From: Siphonodentalium dalli
Taxonomy: Eukaryota > Mollusca > Scaphopoda > Gadilida > Siphonodentaliidae
Reading direction: 5' to 3'
NCBI GenBank assembly: GCA_032622095.1
Contig: CP136069.1
Coordinates: forward strand, 154,061,043 to 154,125,042
Length of the DNA stretch: 64,000 bases
Shown: piece by piece, positions 11,603 to 22,631 of the stretch
Position numbering within the stretch: the first letter of the stretch is position 1
Layout of the letters: every line of letters begins with the position of its first letter
The notes under the pieces: generated by a model
What the model was told of the DNA's origin: nothing
The model's input: only the letters and a program-made list of their open reading frames with translations
Databases searched by the model: none
Translations under genes and position numbers: made by a program

Positions 11603-12791
11603 TATATCACACGAAAAAACTAGAGCTGTATGCCTTTTTTTAACAAATCAACATCCTTAAAAGAAACTGCAATTCCATACGCGTTTAAAGCATTGGCGGA
11701 GACGCTTCACAGACGTAGATGACAGTATTGCACACTGTGTCTGGCGACGGAATATATAATCCCCAAGTTGCCTCTTTGTTTTTGTGTCTATTTTTGTAAG
11801 TGCAATGAAGTTGGACAAGAATTTAACTTTAATGAACAAAGGAAGCATTTTGCATTGTCCGGTGTTGGTGTCATGCGGCGGCTTTTCGAAATAGTATTAA
11901 TCCACCTGAATCAATGTAAAGACTCGACGTGGTGGTTTTGTTGGCGCCATTCCATGTGAAATGTAGCACGCGCCTATTCATCACTAGTGAGCGACAAGGA
12001 CCTATATAATGGCATGATATAATAGGGGTTTCGTGTGATATAATGCTAAATTACATGATCATGCCCTTATTCCATTCAATAAACCCATTCTATAAATTGT
12101 GATATTAAACGTTCGTTTCATTACAGGAAATAGTGCCAGGTGACATTTGACTTCCGGTTTGTCGTATGCTTACATTCAGTACTCTATGTCTCAAAATACT
12201 ATGGTTTCCATTATCTTTCCAACAAAACTCTAACGAATGAAGAATTTGAAAAGTTATTTCATTAAATGTACGCCATTAAATGCGTGAAAGAGGCTTGATT
12301 TATCCTGATTTATCTGGAGCTATTTCTTTACGCGGACAAACAATGCATAGTTACGTGAAAAGTAAGATATATCCCTGTATCACACACACACTCCACCCAT
12401 ACACAATGCTGTTATATCATACATGTATGATATACCTATATATAGTATTCATAAATATTGTATTAATACACCCGTCGTACCCATTTTTTGTCAGTAAATG
12501 TTATTGCATTGCGTTGTTGTACATAGTTTGGTTGCTGGGAGCGGACCTTATGAGAACTTGTCCTGCAATATCCCAATCTCTGTATGTCACTTTTAAAAAT
12601 ATATGTTTGAATCGAATCAAAAAAATCAACATGATAACACAGCGCCGTCTTGTGTTTAACAATATTGATGAGTCTCTTGCCGACGTAAGTCTAATAATCG
12701 CTTCCTGTGTAACCAATCCAGACATTACCAGCTCTTATTTGTTTCCACAGCCAACGAATAATGTCTTGACGTTATTGCTATTTTATAATCA

Positions 12792-12905
12792 ATGCCAGAC
12801 ACATGCCTTTTACTCGATGATAAAGAGTGCAAAGCGACGATAGAGTTGATGCGTTCTCTTCATACGTAGAACCAGCAGGTCGTGAGTACGGATTGTTGGT
12901 GCAGT
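12792..12905 (+). pseudogene. Decayed copy of the possible exon, unit C
   Basis: Aligned without gaps to the 38-codon frame of units A and B and ending at the same GTAAGT donor. Codon 26 is changed from TGG (Trp) to TAG at 12867-12869, and several other changes alter residues. If the frame was ever coding, this copy is dead. Confidence 0.25.
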
Positions 12906-14050
12906 GTAAGTATCATGACCGCGAATCTTTCTGTATTTTAAAGACGTCAAATTAAATATAGTTAGACGGTCGCGGAATGTGTATTGACGCAACCAAATGG
13001 AATATAAACTAGAAAAACTATTAGTAGTGAAAGTAAGAGAATAGCCCACGTATAACAAACAATTGACTGCATACATACTTCCCGTTTCGAACTTCACAAG
13101 GACTACTTGATTGAACGAATGCCTACACACCCCAGCGCTGTAGGTTTGATTACCTGAGGAATAACAACACCGTACAGTGTTCGATATTAGGTATAATTTC
13201 CAACTCCGATATTTGCCAGACGTTGTATTATTTTAAATATAAATAATGAGCAACAAAAGTGCTTCTGATCGGTGTTTATTACTAATAATATCGACCAAAT
13301 AAACAAGGTAATGCAACATTTTCCATAAGAAAATCTTTGGCATTGTGTTAATGTTCAGTTGGCGAACTCGTCTGGAAATACTTTCAGTCACTCAAGATAC
13401 ACTTGTAACAACCGTCTTTGTTGCTAGCAGTTCTTTTATAATTACATTGGGTCTTACTCGGTCGATAATAGTTGTTGATTAATATATATTACTAGCTGAT
13501 GTGCCCGACTTCGTCCGGGCTATTTAGGGATTTCTTTGTGATCGCCTCCGTCTGGGCAGAATATACAGCGTCTGGGCAAACTATTGTCGATTGGTCCAGA
13601 AACATGCCTGTATGAGCGTATATGATCGAGGTCAAGGTCAAGGACACGGTCGTACGTGAAATTGGACCGGCCCACACTCTTATGACTAATGTGTAGGGTT
13701 TCTACACACAATGTGTAGCCCTGCTACACAATAATTATTCATTTTGGATCTTAAACATATTTGTGTAATAAAAGTGTAGTTTTATCAACGTACACAAATT
13801 GTGTAACAATTTTTACACAATAAATGGGTCAATTTATACACATTTATACACACTGGTGTGTATAAAATCAACACATATCCCTTACACATTTTGTGTAGAT
13901 TCTTACACATAGATCGTAGATAAGAATTTAAGTTCAGTATTCCGAACTGTGGGTATATAGTATTAATGACATATGGAGATTTATATGTTAAAACTTTCAT
14001 GGCGTACAATGGTACGTAATATTTTGCTCTGTCATGTGTGAGTTTACGTT

Positions 14051-14553
14051 TTAAAGGTACGGTTGGCCTTGGCGGTGGGTATCATGTGAAAATAATTTCC
14101 ACCCGTCAAAAACCGCCACAAACAGAAAGAACATCAAAATGTAGACAGACTTTGTCCGTATACAAATAAGAAATATCGCATAAACAGTATGTTTTTGTCA
14201 AATGTTTGACCATTGTTATGTAAACAAAAGCATAAAAAGTTACTTTTCTGGTGTTTGTTTATATTATGATGGTAAACATAAAGAGCGTTCTTTGTTGGTG
14301 AATTCCTGATATGGAACTAATAAAGAGCGTTTATGCCATTTGTGTGTGATTAGCCAGTAGCATTGTGCTGTTTTCTGTAACACAATCAGGCTCTTGCTTA
14401 GGTAAAATATAGTAGGTCTTTATGATAACATGCTGTTTACGTGATGGTCATGGTATATATGAACGAAACTGTATGCGTTTTAATGTTTTTCTGTTTACGG
14501 TGATTGGAACAAATATGAATATTTTCGACAACTAAGGCCTCACGTGCCTTTAA
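14051..14553. mobile_element. Nested MITE, ~0.5 kb
   Basis: Inserted in transposon 1: the sequence either side rejoins text that is continuous in transposon 2 (about 16055-16075). Ends are TTAAAGGTACG and CGTGCCTTTAA, with inverted similarity continuing to AAGGCC. Both flanks are TTAA. No coding frame. Confidence 0.65.
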
Positions 14554-14605
14554 ATGAACAAACCAGGGTCGTGGCATGGTTGCATAATATTAGTATTACC
14601 GTATT

Positions 14606-15312
14606 CACTGTCGGATACCCGTTTAGGTTCGGACATTCCAAGATGGCGGCCCCCACTAAAGCATATAAACGGTAAGTGTATATATTGTCTCCAAGCAGCA
14701 ATCAACGACATCTTTCTGTGATACACCTTGAACCAGTTATGTAGGAATTTGTATGCCCAACACATACGTAACACGCCTTTCGCATGACAGGCATGTGAAT
14801 TGTTGTATTTGGCGTGTCAAGTCGTCAGAACCTGAACGAAAATTGTGTCTGAACCTGAACCTGAACAAAATCATCGCGAATGTTGCGAATCCGAACCTGA
14901 ACATTTTGAAATTTTCAAAGGTCGTTTTTCGGAGTTAGACAATAAAAATATCGCCGGTTTTGCATTCCGAAGATGTGTGGTGACCTAATCTACCTACAAC
15001 AATACATAAATTTGCGGATGCATGAGCCCAGGGCCAAAAAAATATGAAAAAGCGGAAATTTCGCCGCCTCGATAAAATTTCGAAAAATGATGACGACTTG
15101 ACACGCCAAATACAACAATTCACATGCCTGTCATGCGAAAGGCGTGTTACGTATGTGATGGGCATACAAATTCCTACATAACTGGTTCAAGGTGTATCAC
15201 CGAAAGATGTCGTTGATTGCTGCTTGGAGACAATATATACACTTACCGTTTATCTGCTTTAGTTGGCGCCGCCATCTTGGAATGTCCGAACCTAAACGGG
15301 TATCCGACAGTG
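14606..15312. mobile_element. Nested foldback element, 0.7 kb, ~220-bp arms
   Basis: Starts CACTGTCGGATACCCG and ends CGGGTATCCGACAGTG. Arms at about 14606-14827 and 15090-15312 are near-identical inverted copies around a 260-bp centre with repeated CCTGAAC words. GTATT lies immediately outside both ends, a likely 5-bp target duplication, and transposon 2 lacks the element at this site. No protein seen. Confidence 0.78.
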
Positions 15313-15696
15313 GTATTACAACAATCATATAAACGAGTCCATAAGAGCAGTATTCGCCATGAAAGTTTTAACAAATACATCCTCATATATCATTAATACT
15401 ATACCCACAAGTCGGAATTCTGAACTTACATTCCTTGTCTACGATCGCTGTAGATTGTATTCCAAAAATATACTCAAACAATATGGCCGTCATGTAACAG
15501 ACTGTGAAAATGAAGGCACCGCAATGCGCATGCTCTACGTTCTTACACAATTGTGTGTAACAATATATACACATTATGTGTAGAACGGCCCTATGTCCAT
15601 GTATGTATATGTAAAACCACACATTGCTATGTGTATTAACCGGGTTTACACATTTGATGTGTAATCGTTTCTACACATTAGTTATAAGAGTGTATA

Positions 15697-16491
15697 CACT
15701 CTTATGACTAATGTGTAGGTTTTCTACACAAAATGTGTAGCCCTGCTACACAATCATTATTCAATTTTGATCTTAAACATATTTGTGTAGTATATGTGTA
15801 GTTTCATATTCGTATACAAATTGTGTAACATTTTTTACACATAAATGGGTATTTTATTTACACTTTATACACAACTGTGTGTATAAAATCAACACATATC
15901 CCTTACACATTTTGTGTAGGTTCTTACACACAGAGTTTTTAGACAAGAAATGCAAGTTCAGTAGTCCGACCTGTGGGTATAGTATTAAAGATATATGCAG
16001 ATTTGTATGTTAAAACTTTCATGGCGCATAGTGGTATGTAGTATTTTGTTCTGTACTGTGAGTTTTTGCTTTGAATGAACAAACCAGGGTCGAGGCGTGA
16101 TTGCATAATATTAGTATTATTACAACAATCATAACAAGAGTCTAAGGGCAGTAATCGCCATGAAAGTTTTAACAAATAAATCCTCATATACTATTAATAC
16201 TAAACCCACAAATTGGAATTCTGAACTTACGTCCTTGTCTACGATCGCTGTAGATTGTATTCCAAAAAATATAATCAAACAATATGGCCGTCACGTAGCA
16301 GACTATGAAACTGAAGGCACCGCAATGCGCATGTCTACGTTCTTACACAATTATGTGTAACACAATATACACATTATGTGTAGAACGGCACTTGTCAATG
16401 TATTTGTATGTAAAACTACACATTGCTATGTGTATTAACCGGGTTTACACATTTGATGTGTAATCGTTTCTACACATTAGTTATAAGAGTG
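15697..16491. mobile_element. TA-target DNA transposon 2, intact length
   Basis: Same termini and interior as transposon 1, about 795 bp, with TA on each side. It follows transposon 1 with only TATA between the two (GAGTG-TATA-CACTC). Both lie in the same orientation. It serves as the uninterrupted reference for locating the nested insertions in transposon 1. Non-coding. Confidence 0.75.
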
Positions 16492-16744
16492 TATTGTTCC
16501 CGGGATCAAAGTAGGCCAACATACCAAATTTGAGTCGGATCGGTCGAGGTCCAGAAACATGCCTATTTAAGCGTATATGAGCGAGGTCAAAGTCAAGGTC
16601 GTGGACTCGGTCGCACGTGAAATTGAACCCGCCCATATTGTTCCCGGGAACATAGTAGTCCTATACACCAAATTTGAGTCGGATCGGTCGAGCAGTTTTA
16701 GAGTCTATAACACACACAGTCAGAAGTTCCAAAATATATAATAG

Positions 16745-17247
16745 ACTAGCCGATGAACCCGACGTTGTCCGGGCTATTCAAAAACCAAATTTCAAGTCGA
16801 TAGCTCTACCCGTTTCCGAGATCTGGTCTGTACATGCGCGAAGCTGGCGTCGCACGGGCTCGGCGACCCGATAAAATTCGTATCCGGGGCAAGATACATT
16901 CACATACCAAATTTCAAGTCGATAGCTCCACCCGTTTCCGAGATCTGGTCTGCGCATGCGCGAAGTTTTCGTCGCACGGGCTCGGCGACCCGATAAAATT
17001 CGTATTCGGGGCAAGATACATTCACATAGCAAAATTCAAGTCGATAGCACCACCCGTTGTCGAGATCTCGTCTGCGCATGCGCTGCACGGGCGTCGCACG
17101 GGCTCGCCAATACGACGTTGACGACCGCCTGGTCAAACTACACACATGTACCAAGTTTCGTCCCGATCGGTCGAGAATCGTAGATTTGTATTAATGACAT
17201 ACATACATACAGACAGACAGACAGAGGTCTTCAAAAATATATAGGAG
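16745..17247 (+). mobile_element. VNTR retroelement 2 (about three 122-bp units)
   Basis: Begins ACTAGCCGATGAACCCGACG and TTGTCCGGGCTATTC. A 122-bp unit follows (CAAATTTCAAGTCGATAGCT, CCACCCGTTTCCGAGATCT, GCGCATGCGC, GTCGCACGGGCTCG). A distinct 3' part then holds CCGATCGGTCGAGAATCGTA and a CAGACAGACAGACAG tail. The repeated unit gives arginine-rich frames on both strands that are artefacts. Probably a SINE-like element with internal VNTR. Confidence 0.7.
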
Positions 17248-17628
17248 ACTAGCCGATGAGCCCGACGTTGTCCGGGCTATTCAAAAACCAAATTTCAAGT
17301 CGATAGCTCCACCCGTTTCCGAGATCTGATCTGCGCATGCCAGAAGCTGGCGTCGCACGGGCTCGGCGACCCGATAAAATTCGTATTCGGGGCAAGATAC
17401 ATTCACATATCAAATTTCAAGTCGATAGCTCCACCCGTTTCCGAGATCTCGTCTGCGCATGCGCTGCACGGGCGTCGCACGGGCTCGCCAATACGACAAC
17501 GACCACCGCCTGGTCAAACTACACACACGTACCAGGTTTCGTCCCGATCGGTCGAGTATCGTAGATTTGTATTAATGACAGACAGACAAACAAACAGACA
17601 GACAGAGGTCTTCAAAATATATATGAGA
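17248..17628 (+). mobile_element. VNTR retroelement 3 (about two 122-bp units)
   Basis: Same head and tail as the element before it, with one unit fewer, and joined to it head to tail. It ends with GACAGACAGAGGTC and an AT-rich ATATATATGAGA, after which unit C text resumes. Confidence 0.7.
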
Positions 17629-18385
17629 TTGTGTATATAGATATATAGAACGACATAAGTGTGTAAACTGGTTAACGTTATTGCACGAGTTTGTTGTGAC
17701 CCGAAGGTAAAACAACAATCGGATGTTCGAGTTTTATCTCGCATCACGACAAACGCGTACAATAACGTTATGTTATATGACCTTCTTCCGATATGTAAAT
17801 TCTGCACAAATGCAGTTGACGCATTTATAGACCAACTTTGATTTCCTGAATGTGAAATGTGAATGCATTAATCGTCTTGACGGTGGTCTTCATTATAATT
17901 ACTGTCGTGTGGAGTTCCGCACTTTGTGATTGGTGATGCAAGTTGTTATGAATCCCCGATAATTATACTAAGTGATTATACATTCAGACTCCAGCGGACT
18001 TCAAGGCATCATTCGTCACCAGCAGCACTCTCGTGTTGCACATTAATACTAAGAGACAATAAGTTGCTTTCGAATGCATGGCTGTCGTCATCTGGAATTG
18101 GATGTGCATTTGGGGGAAGAGATCCTGACATTAGACAACCGATGATCGATATGGATTTTTCAATTGCACTTTAGAAAAGCGACATGCTAAATTAAATTAA
18201 CGCCTGCCTATTTCTTCGTGGTAGACCGCAGTTCATTATAGCGGTGGGGATTGCTTTCAGTGGTAACTATCGACGCGAGATATTAGACCGAATTGTTCTT
18301 GACAGCTCAGATGAGTGACGCGTCGGAAGAATTTTAAGGCTTGATTAGCTATAACCATACACATGTAGATATAGAGGATGTCCAA

Positions 18386-18513
18386 TGAATTATGTTGGGA
18401 TATAAGATTTTATGAAACGAGTTTGATAAATTTGATTCACAACGAGTCGTACACGAGTTGTGAATCAAATTTATCAAATGAATTTCATAAAATTTTATAT
18501 TCCAACATAACGA
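18386..18513. repeat. Variable-core hairpin, unit C
   Basis: Counterpart of the hairpins at 8748 and 11445. The stem blocks (ATTTTATGAAAC, TTTGATAAATTTGATTCAC) and the CGAG/GAG pairs are kept, while surrounding sequence has diverged more. Confidence 0.75.
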
Positions 18514-18923
18514 GTTGAAGATCGTGTATATCACACCAAAAACCTAGAGCGTTATGCCTTTTTAACAAACAAATCAACATCCTTAAAAGAAATTGCAAAT
18601 TCCATACGTTCACAGTGTTGGCTGAGACTCTGAAAATATAATCCCCAAGTTGCCTCTTTGTCTTTGTGTCTATTTTTGTAATTGCAATGAAGTTGGACAA
18701 GTTTAACCTTTAACGAACAAAGCGATCATTTTGCATTGTCCGGTGTTGGTGTCATAGAGGCTTTTCGAAATAGTATTTATCCACCTGAATCAATGTAAAC
18801 ACGAGGCGCGGTGATTTTGTTGGCGCGATTCCAAGATATGTAGCACGCGCATATTCATCACTAGTAAGAAATAAGGAACTACGTAATGGCATGTTTAATG
18901 ATATAATCGGGGTTTCGTGTGAT

Positions 18924-19440
18924 ATATAGAGGATATCCACACTTTTTCAGTGGATATGGGTTATATCTCATGAGTGATGACAAAACATTGAATTTCCACG
19001 AGTGGCTTTAGCCACGAGTGGAAATTCAAATGTTTTGTCATCACGAATGAGATTTAACCCATATCCACTGAAAAAGTGTGGATATTCTGTTTATTATATC
19101 CTTTAGTTACTTGCCTATGGCCCCCCAATGAATGTCAATACATCAGAAATTTCAAGCTGACACATAACGCCCAAAACAATAGTCCCATATTAAAACACTC
19201 AAAAAGTATATATTTTGTATTTATTATATACTTTCGTTACTTGCCGATGGCCCCCAATGAATGTCAGTACATGATGTATTCAGGAAATCATTCACTATGA
19301 AGAATAACCTGACTACACACACGATGATCCATACGGCGCAATAATACCAGTGAGATATCGATATCTCACTAGTGGGATATCACTTATATCTCACTGCTAA
19401 AACCTTATAATTCATGGGCAAGTATATAATAAAATGCTTT
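18924..19440. mobile_element. Hairpin element absent from units A and B
   Basis: After GTGATATATAGAGGAT comes a 153-bp hairpin (18933-19085) with ~67-bp arms ending CCACGAGTGG on both sides. Next are two direct copies of TTTATTATATMCTTTMGTTA with GGCCCCCAATGAATGTCA (about 19090 and 19215), then a nested palindrome at 19348-19396 (CAGTGAGATATCGATATCTC and onward). Units A and B run straight from GTGATATA into host text, so they show the empty site. Confidence 0.75.
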
Positions 19441-19844
19441 ATTATGTGATAATGCCTGTAATTCCATTCAATAAACCCCTTTCTATAAATTGTGATATTA
19501 AACGTTCGTTTCATAACAGGAAATAGTGCCAGGTGAACTTTGATTTCCGGATTGTCGAATATTTACATTCCGTACTATATGTCTCAAATACTATGTTTCC
19601 ATTATTTTTCCAACAAAACTCTAACGAATGAAGAATTTGAAAAGTGATTTCATTAAATGTACGCCATTAAATGCGTGAAAGAGGCTTGATTTATCCTGAT
19701 TTATCTGGAGCAATTTTTTTACGCGGACAAACAATGCATAGTTACGTGAAACGTCATCGTGGGCCTTATAGAAGCCGATGTTAGTTTTCACGTCTCATTT
19801 GTTGATTTAAGTATGTTTTATCGAGGTTTTTGATCATGTAATAA

Positions 19845-20003
19845 ATAGGATCTACAGATCGTCCCCAGTTTATAGCCGAATTTATAAAACTCGTCCAGTA
19901 AATTATGTCTAGACCTCGTCAAAGTCTCGGACCAGACTTAATTTACTGGACTCGTTTTATAAATTCCACTATAAACTGGGGACTCGTTGTAGATCCTCTA
20001 TAT
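19845..20003. repeat. Variable-core hairpin with CTCGT linkers
   Basis: Arms of about 65 bp (TAGGATCTACA...CCCCAGTTTATAG...CCAGTAAATTA and the inverse). The right end reads ATCCTCTATATAGCACATGA, the inverse of the terminus at 18908-18934. Stem blocks are separated by CTCGT-like linkers present on the same strand in both arms: AAACTCGTCCAG opposite CTGGACTCGTTTT, and GATCGT opposite ACTCGT. Confidence 0.8.
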
Positions 20004-20595
20004 AGCACATGAAACCCCTATTACCGTTTGGCGTGTAATAAATAATAAAGTCGTGGAGAGAAACGGGACAGTGAGCGGGGCCGACTGAGTCAGGAACGCG
20101 AACCCCGCACAAAGCCAACGTCATTTACGTCGCGCGTCTCCAACGAATTTCCAAAATATATTAACGTTTGTTCCGAATGACTTCAATTGTAGGGAGCATA
20201 ATGAAGCAGACGAAGGGCCGGCTGGCTTTTCAGTTACATTCGTGCAACGAAAGATAAACGCTTTGTTAATATGTATTCGGATCAATTCATCTCAATAATT
20301 AACATCTATTGGAGAGGTCAGACTGGCCTAAAGGGTTCTTATTGGATTTATATAGAATTTCATCGTTGCGTAATGAAATCACGTTAATACGGAAATCGAC
20401 TTACATGTAGTTCGCGCTCCTGGGGTCACATCTCCCGGTATACGTGCGAACAGAATGTAGATTTGATTAACCTGTTACCGCTACGTCTGGGCGACATCCG
20501 GGAACTCATTGGCAGGAGCATTATCGTGAAGCTGAATGACGCAACTAGAAAACTTAAATTTGGGATTGCTGATATCCGGTAACTCATTGCGTTCA
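20004..20595. other. No gene seen; GC-richer patch
   Basis: About 20040-20140 is richer in GC and CpG than the surroundings (GAGCGGGGCCGACTGAGTC) and could be a decayed element end or a regulatory patch. No frame supports a gene. Confidence 0.45.
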
Positions 20596-20731
20596 TATAA
20601 GGATTAACTGTCATGTGGACTGTTTTTATGGAGATGCAACCGTGAGGTAAGTGGGTTTTACACAAGTTATGACCACTTACCTCACGGTCACATCTCCATA
20701 AAAATAGTCCACATGACAGTTAATCCTTATA
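20596..20731. repeat. Hairpin with 59-bp arms
   Basis: TATAAGGATTAACTGTCATG through GAGGTAAGTGG (20596-20654) is mirrored at 20673-20731 with only a few mismatches around an 18-base loop. Neither arm occurs elsewhere in the window. It lacks the CGAG linkers of the other family. Confidence 0.85.
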
Positions 20732-21126
20732 TTTATATACATTTAGCGAAAAAGCCGCTTTTGTAGATGTATTTAAATCGAAAAGTGTATCGTGACAAAA
20801 CCAGCCCAAAATATCCCATAGCACCCTTGGCATAAGTTAACAGGAACAATTTCTTTATATTGAAACCTGATGACTTATTAAGTCAATCCTGCGCGAGTCC
20901 AAATGCGCCCAAAACATTACGCGTTCTTCTTTCCGAAACCTATGGCGCGGCAATGTAATTATGGGGCTGCAGTTATGAGCTCTTGTGCGTTCACCGAGAA
21001 ATAACTGCAACTAGTCACATGGGCGCCGACCAATCGGAATTCTGGATTTAGTGATAATCACACTTAGTATGTAAATATAATATAATCACATATGATTATA
21101 CGACCACATTCACCACAACAGCATTG
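20732..21126. other. No gene seen
   Basis: Ordinary AT-rich sequence without a recognisable repeat or frame. Confidence 0.5.
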
Positions 21127-21809
21127 CGTCGCCTGAGTGCTTAAATGGTCTAAGTCCATTTTGGCGGGAAAATGAGTTATGGGTACCGCTCGATTCGTCT
21201 CGTCCAGCTCTACACATTGAGACCAAAACATCGTGCCCCGGATGTTCCATGTACTCACAATCGGGATAAATCAGTTTAAAAATCGAGTACAAGAGTGTTC
21301 TATGTCCATCACGAACCAATGAGATGTCATTATTGTGTCACGTGATGATGGTTTGGGTTCTTATTTGTTCTATCTCCAGCTTTTAGGGCCCGATATCTCA
21401 AAACAGATTAACGATGCCAATTATCCCCAGACGCAATATATATTTACTTTTTAAAAAAGATCTGGTAAATACAATGTAAAATATCAGTATTATTTTCAGT
21501 TTAACATCAATATACGGCGGATATATTGTAAAAAATATTTAAGCACTGAAACAGAAATGCAAATTATTTTGAAAAATGTTCTATGTCCACTTTTATCAAA
21601 ACACATGTTTGCTAATTTCTAATAAATTATGTGTTCTATTGGCACCAAACTTGTTATTTTCACATTTATAATTACTAGCAACAATATGAGTCTATCAAAT
21701 ATGATCAAAATATGTAAGAAGTATGTGAACTGCAGATGCCAAAACTTCAAACTCGATTTCCCAACAAAACAGAAAAATGGACTTAGAACTGTTAAGCACT
21801 CAGGCGACG
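21127..21809. mobile_element. Candidate non-autonomous DNA transposon
   Basis: CGTCGCCTGAGTGCTTAA and the following CTAAGTCCATTTT (21127-21170) are inverted at 21761-21809 (AAAATGGACTTAG, TTAAGCACTCAGGCGACG). The ~45-bp arms enclose about 590 bp without transposase. No clear target duplication was found, so the exact ends are uncertain. Confidence 0.6.
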
Positions 21810-22631
21810 AGAATTTGTTTACACGTTCATTAGTTTGGCTAATCATATAGTTCAAGTATATGTACATAACATACGCATAAGCCGTCAAATCGCTAGCTGA
21901 AATCGGCGATATGGTCACGAATGCATGTAGCACATTAGTACAGTAGATGTGTTAAGCCAACAAACTTTGGAATCTACATATGACACGAAAATCAAGCAGA
22001 TGTCATTAGACTAGATTTATAAGTAACTAACGAAAGTTTAATATGTAGTTAAGCAGCCGCCATGGATATAACAAACACTATAATTAAACTCGTGTTTTCT
22101 CACAGTCGTCTCTAAATTTCAGCAGCATCAGAGAATGTTGAAATTTTAAGAATGACGATGCCTTATGACCAACCAATTTATACCATACCGTCCAATGACA
22201 CAAGCTGAAAATTTACGACCAATATCAAACACGGAATATGGTTTGAGTTATGTTCATATGTTAGTTTAATTTTAAGTGTGGCTATATATTATGTGTCTGT
22301 TTAATATCAGATACAATATGTGACTATAACATATGAATTTCTTCATTAATTCATGTCAAAGATGTAACAAAGCGTAGCTTATTACAGATATAAAAATATT
22401 GTATTTGTGACCGAATACATGCACTGGAAAAGTATTTGTATTGTGCCTGTAATCACCAACTTCAAAAGTATTCGTATTTTTAATCAAATACATTGGGCAT
22501 GTAATCGCCACATCCCTGAGTTCAAGTCGCCATTCTACAATCGTTTACAATTGACATTATGTAAGTACTCAAAGTAGCAATTATGGGTATATAGCTTAGA
22601 TATGTTCTCGCAATAGCCTATACATGCAATT
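21810..22631. other. No gene seen
   Basis: AT-rich. Around 22390-22500 there are repeated GTATTTGTATT/AATACA words of the kind seen in old hAT-type elements; too decayed to assign. Confidence 0.45.

Larger units (their letters stand above)
9673..12362. repeat. Tandem segmental unit B (~2.69 kb)
   Basis: Second direct copy, very close to unit A throughout and collinear with it. Between units, CGCGGACAAACAATGCATAG plus a GTGAAACG-like word is followed by TAAGATATATCCC. Same internal features as unit A, with equivalents of the possible exon at 10111 and of the hairpin at 11445. Confidence 0.87.
13675..15692. mobile_element. TA-target DNA transposon 1 with nested insertions
   Basis: Terminal inverted repeats CACTCTTATGACTAATGTG and CACATTAGTTATAAGAGTG. 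The interior is full of TACACAT/ATGTGTA words, itself folding at many points. It is 2,018 bp long, but removing the insertions at 14051-14553 and 14606-15312 leaves about 0.8 kb, the length of its neighbour at 15697. No transposase frame; non-autonomous. TA target preference suggests Tc1/mariner, but the superfamily is not proven. Confidence 0.72.
13491..16744 (+). mobile_element. VNTR retroelement 1, split by two DNA transposons
   Basis: Starts ACTAGCTGATGTGCCCGAC and GTCCGGGCTAT, then carries a ~145-bp tandem unit (CATGCCTRTWTRAGCGTATA, GAGGTCAAGGTCAAGG, ATTGTTCCCGGG). The unit is cut at CCCA (13674) and resumes TATTGTTCCC (16492). An intact unit at 16630-16650 reads CCCATATTGTTCCC, so the two pieces join cleanly. 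It ends at 16744 after GGATCGGTCGAGCAG and CACACAGTCAGA. Probably a non-autonomous RTE/SINE-like element; no coding capacity. Confidence 0.7.
12363..19755. repeat. Tandem segmental unit C, interrupted
   Basis: Third copy, more diverged than A and B. It is split by an insertion at 13491-17628: host text AATATATATT before it and TTGTGTATATAG after it are continuous in A and B. A second insertion, of about 500 bases (18924-19440), carries a long hairpin that A and B lack at the same site. Removing both leaves roughly the 2.7 kb unit, and it ends at the same CGTGAAACG border (19755). Confidence 0.82.

Noticed and set aside
16674-17564. Arginine-rich frames on both strands, also at 31630-32159
   Set aside because: By-products of the 122-bp VNTR, open on both strands at once and repeating with the unit; no start or domain logic.
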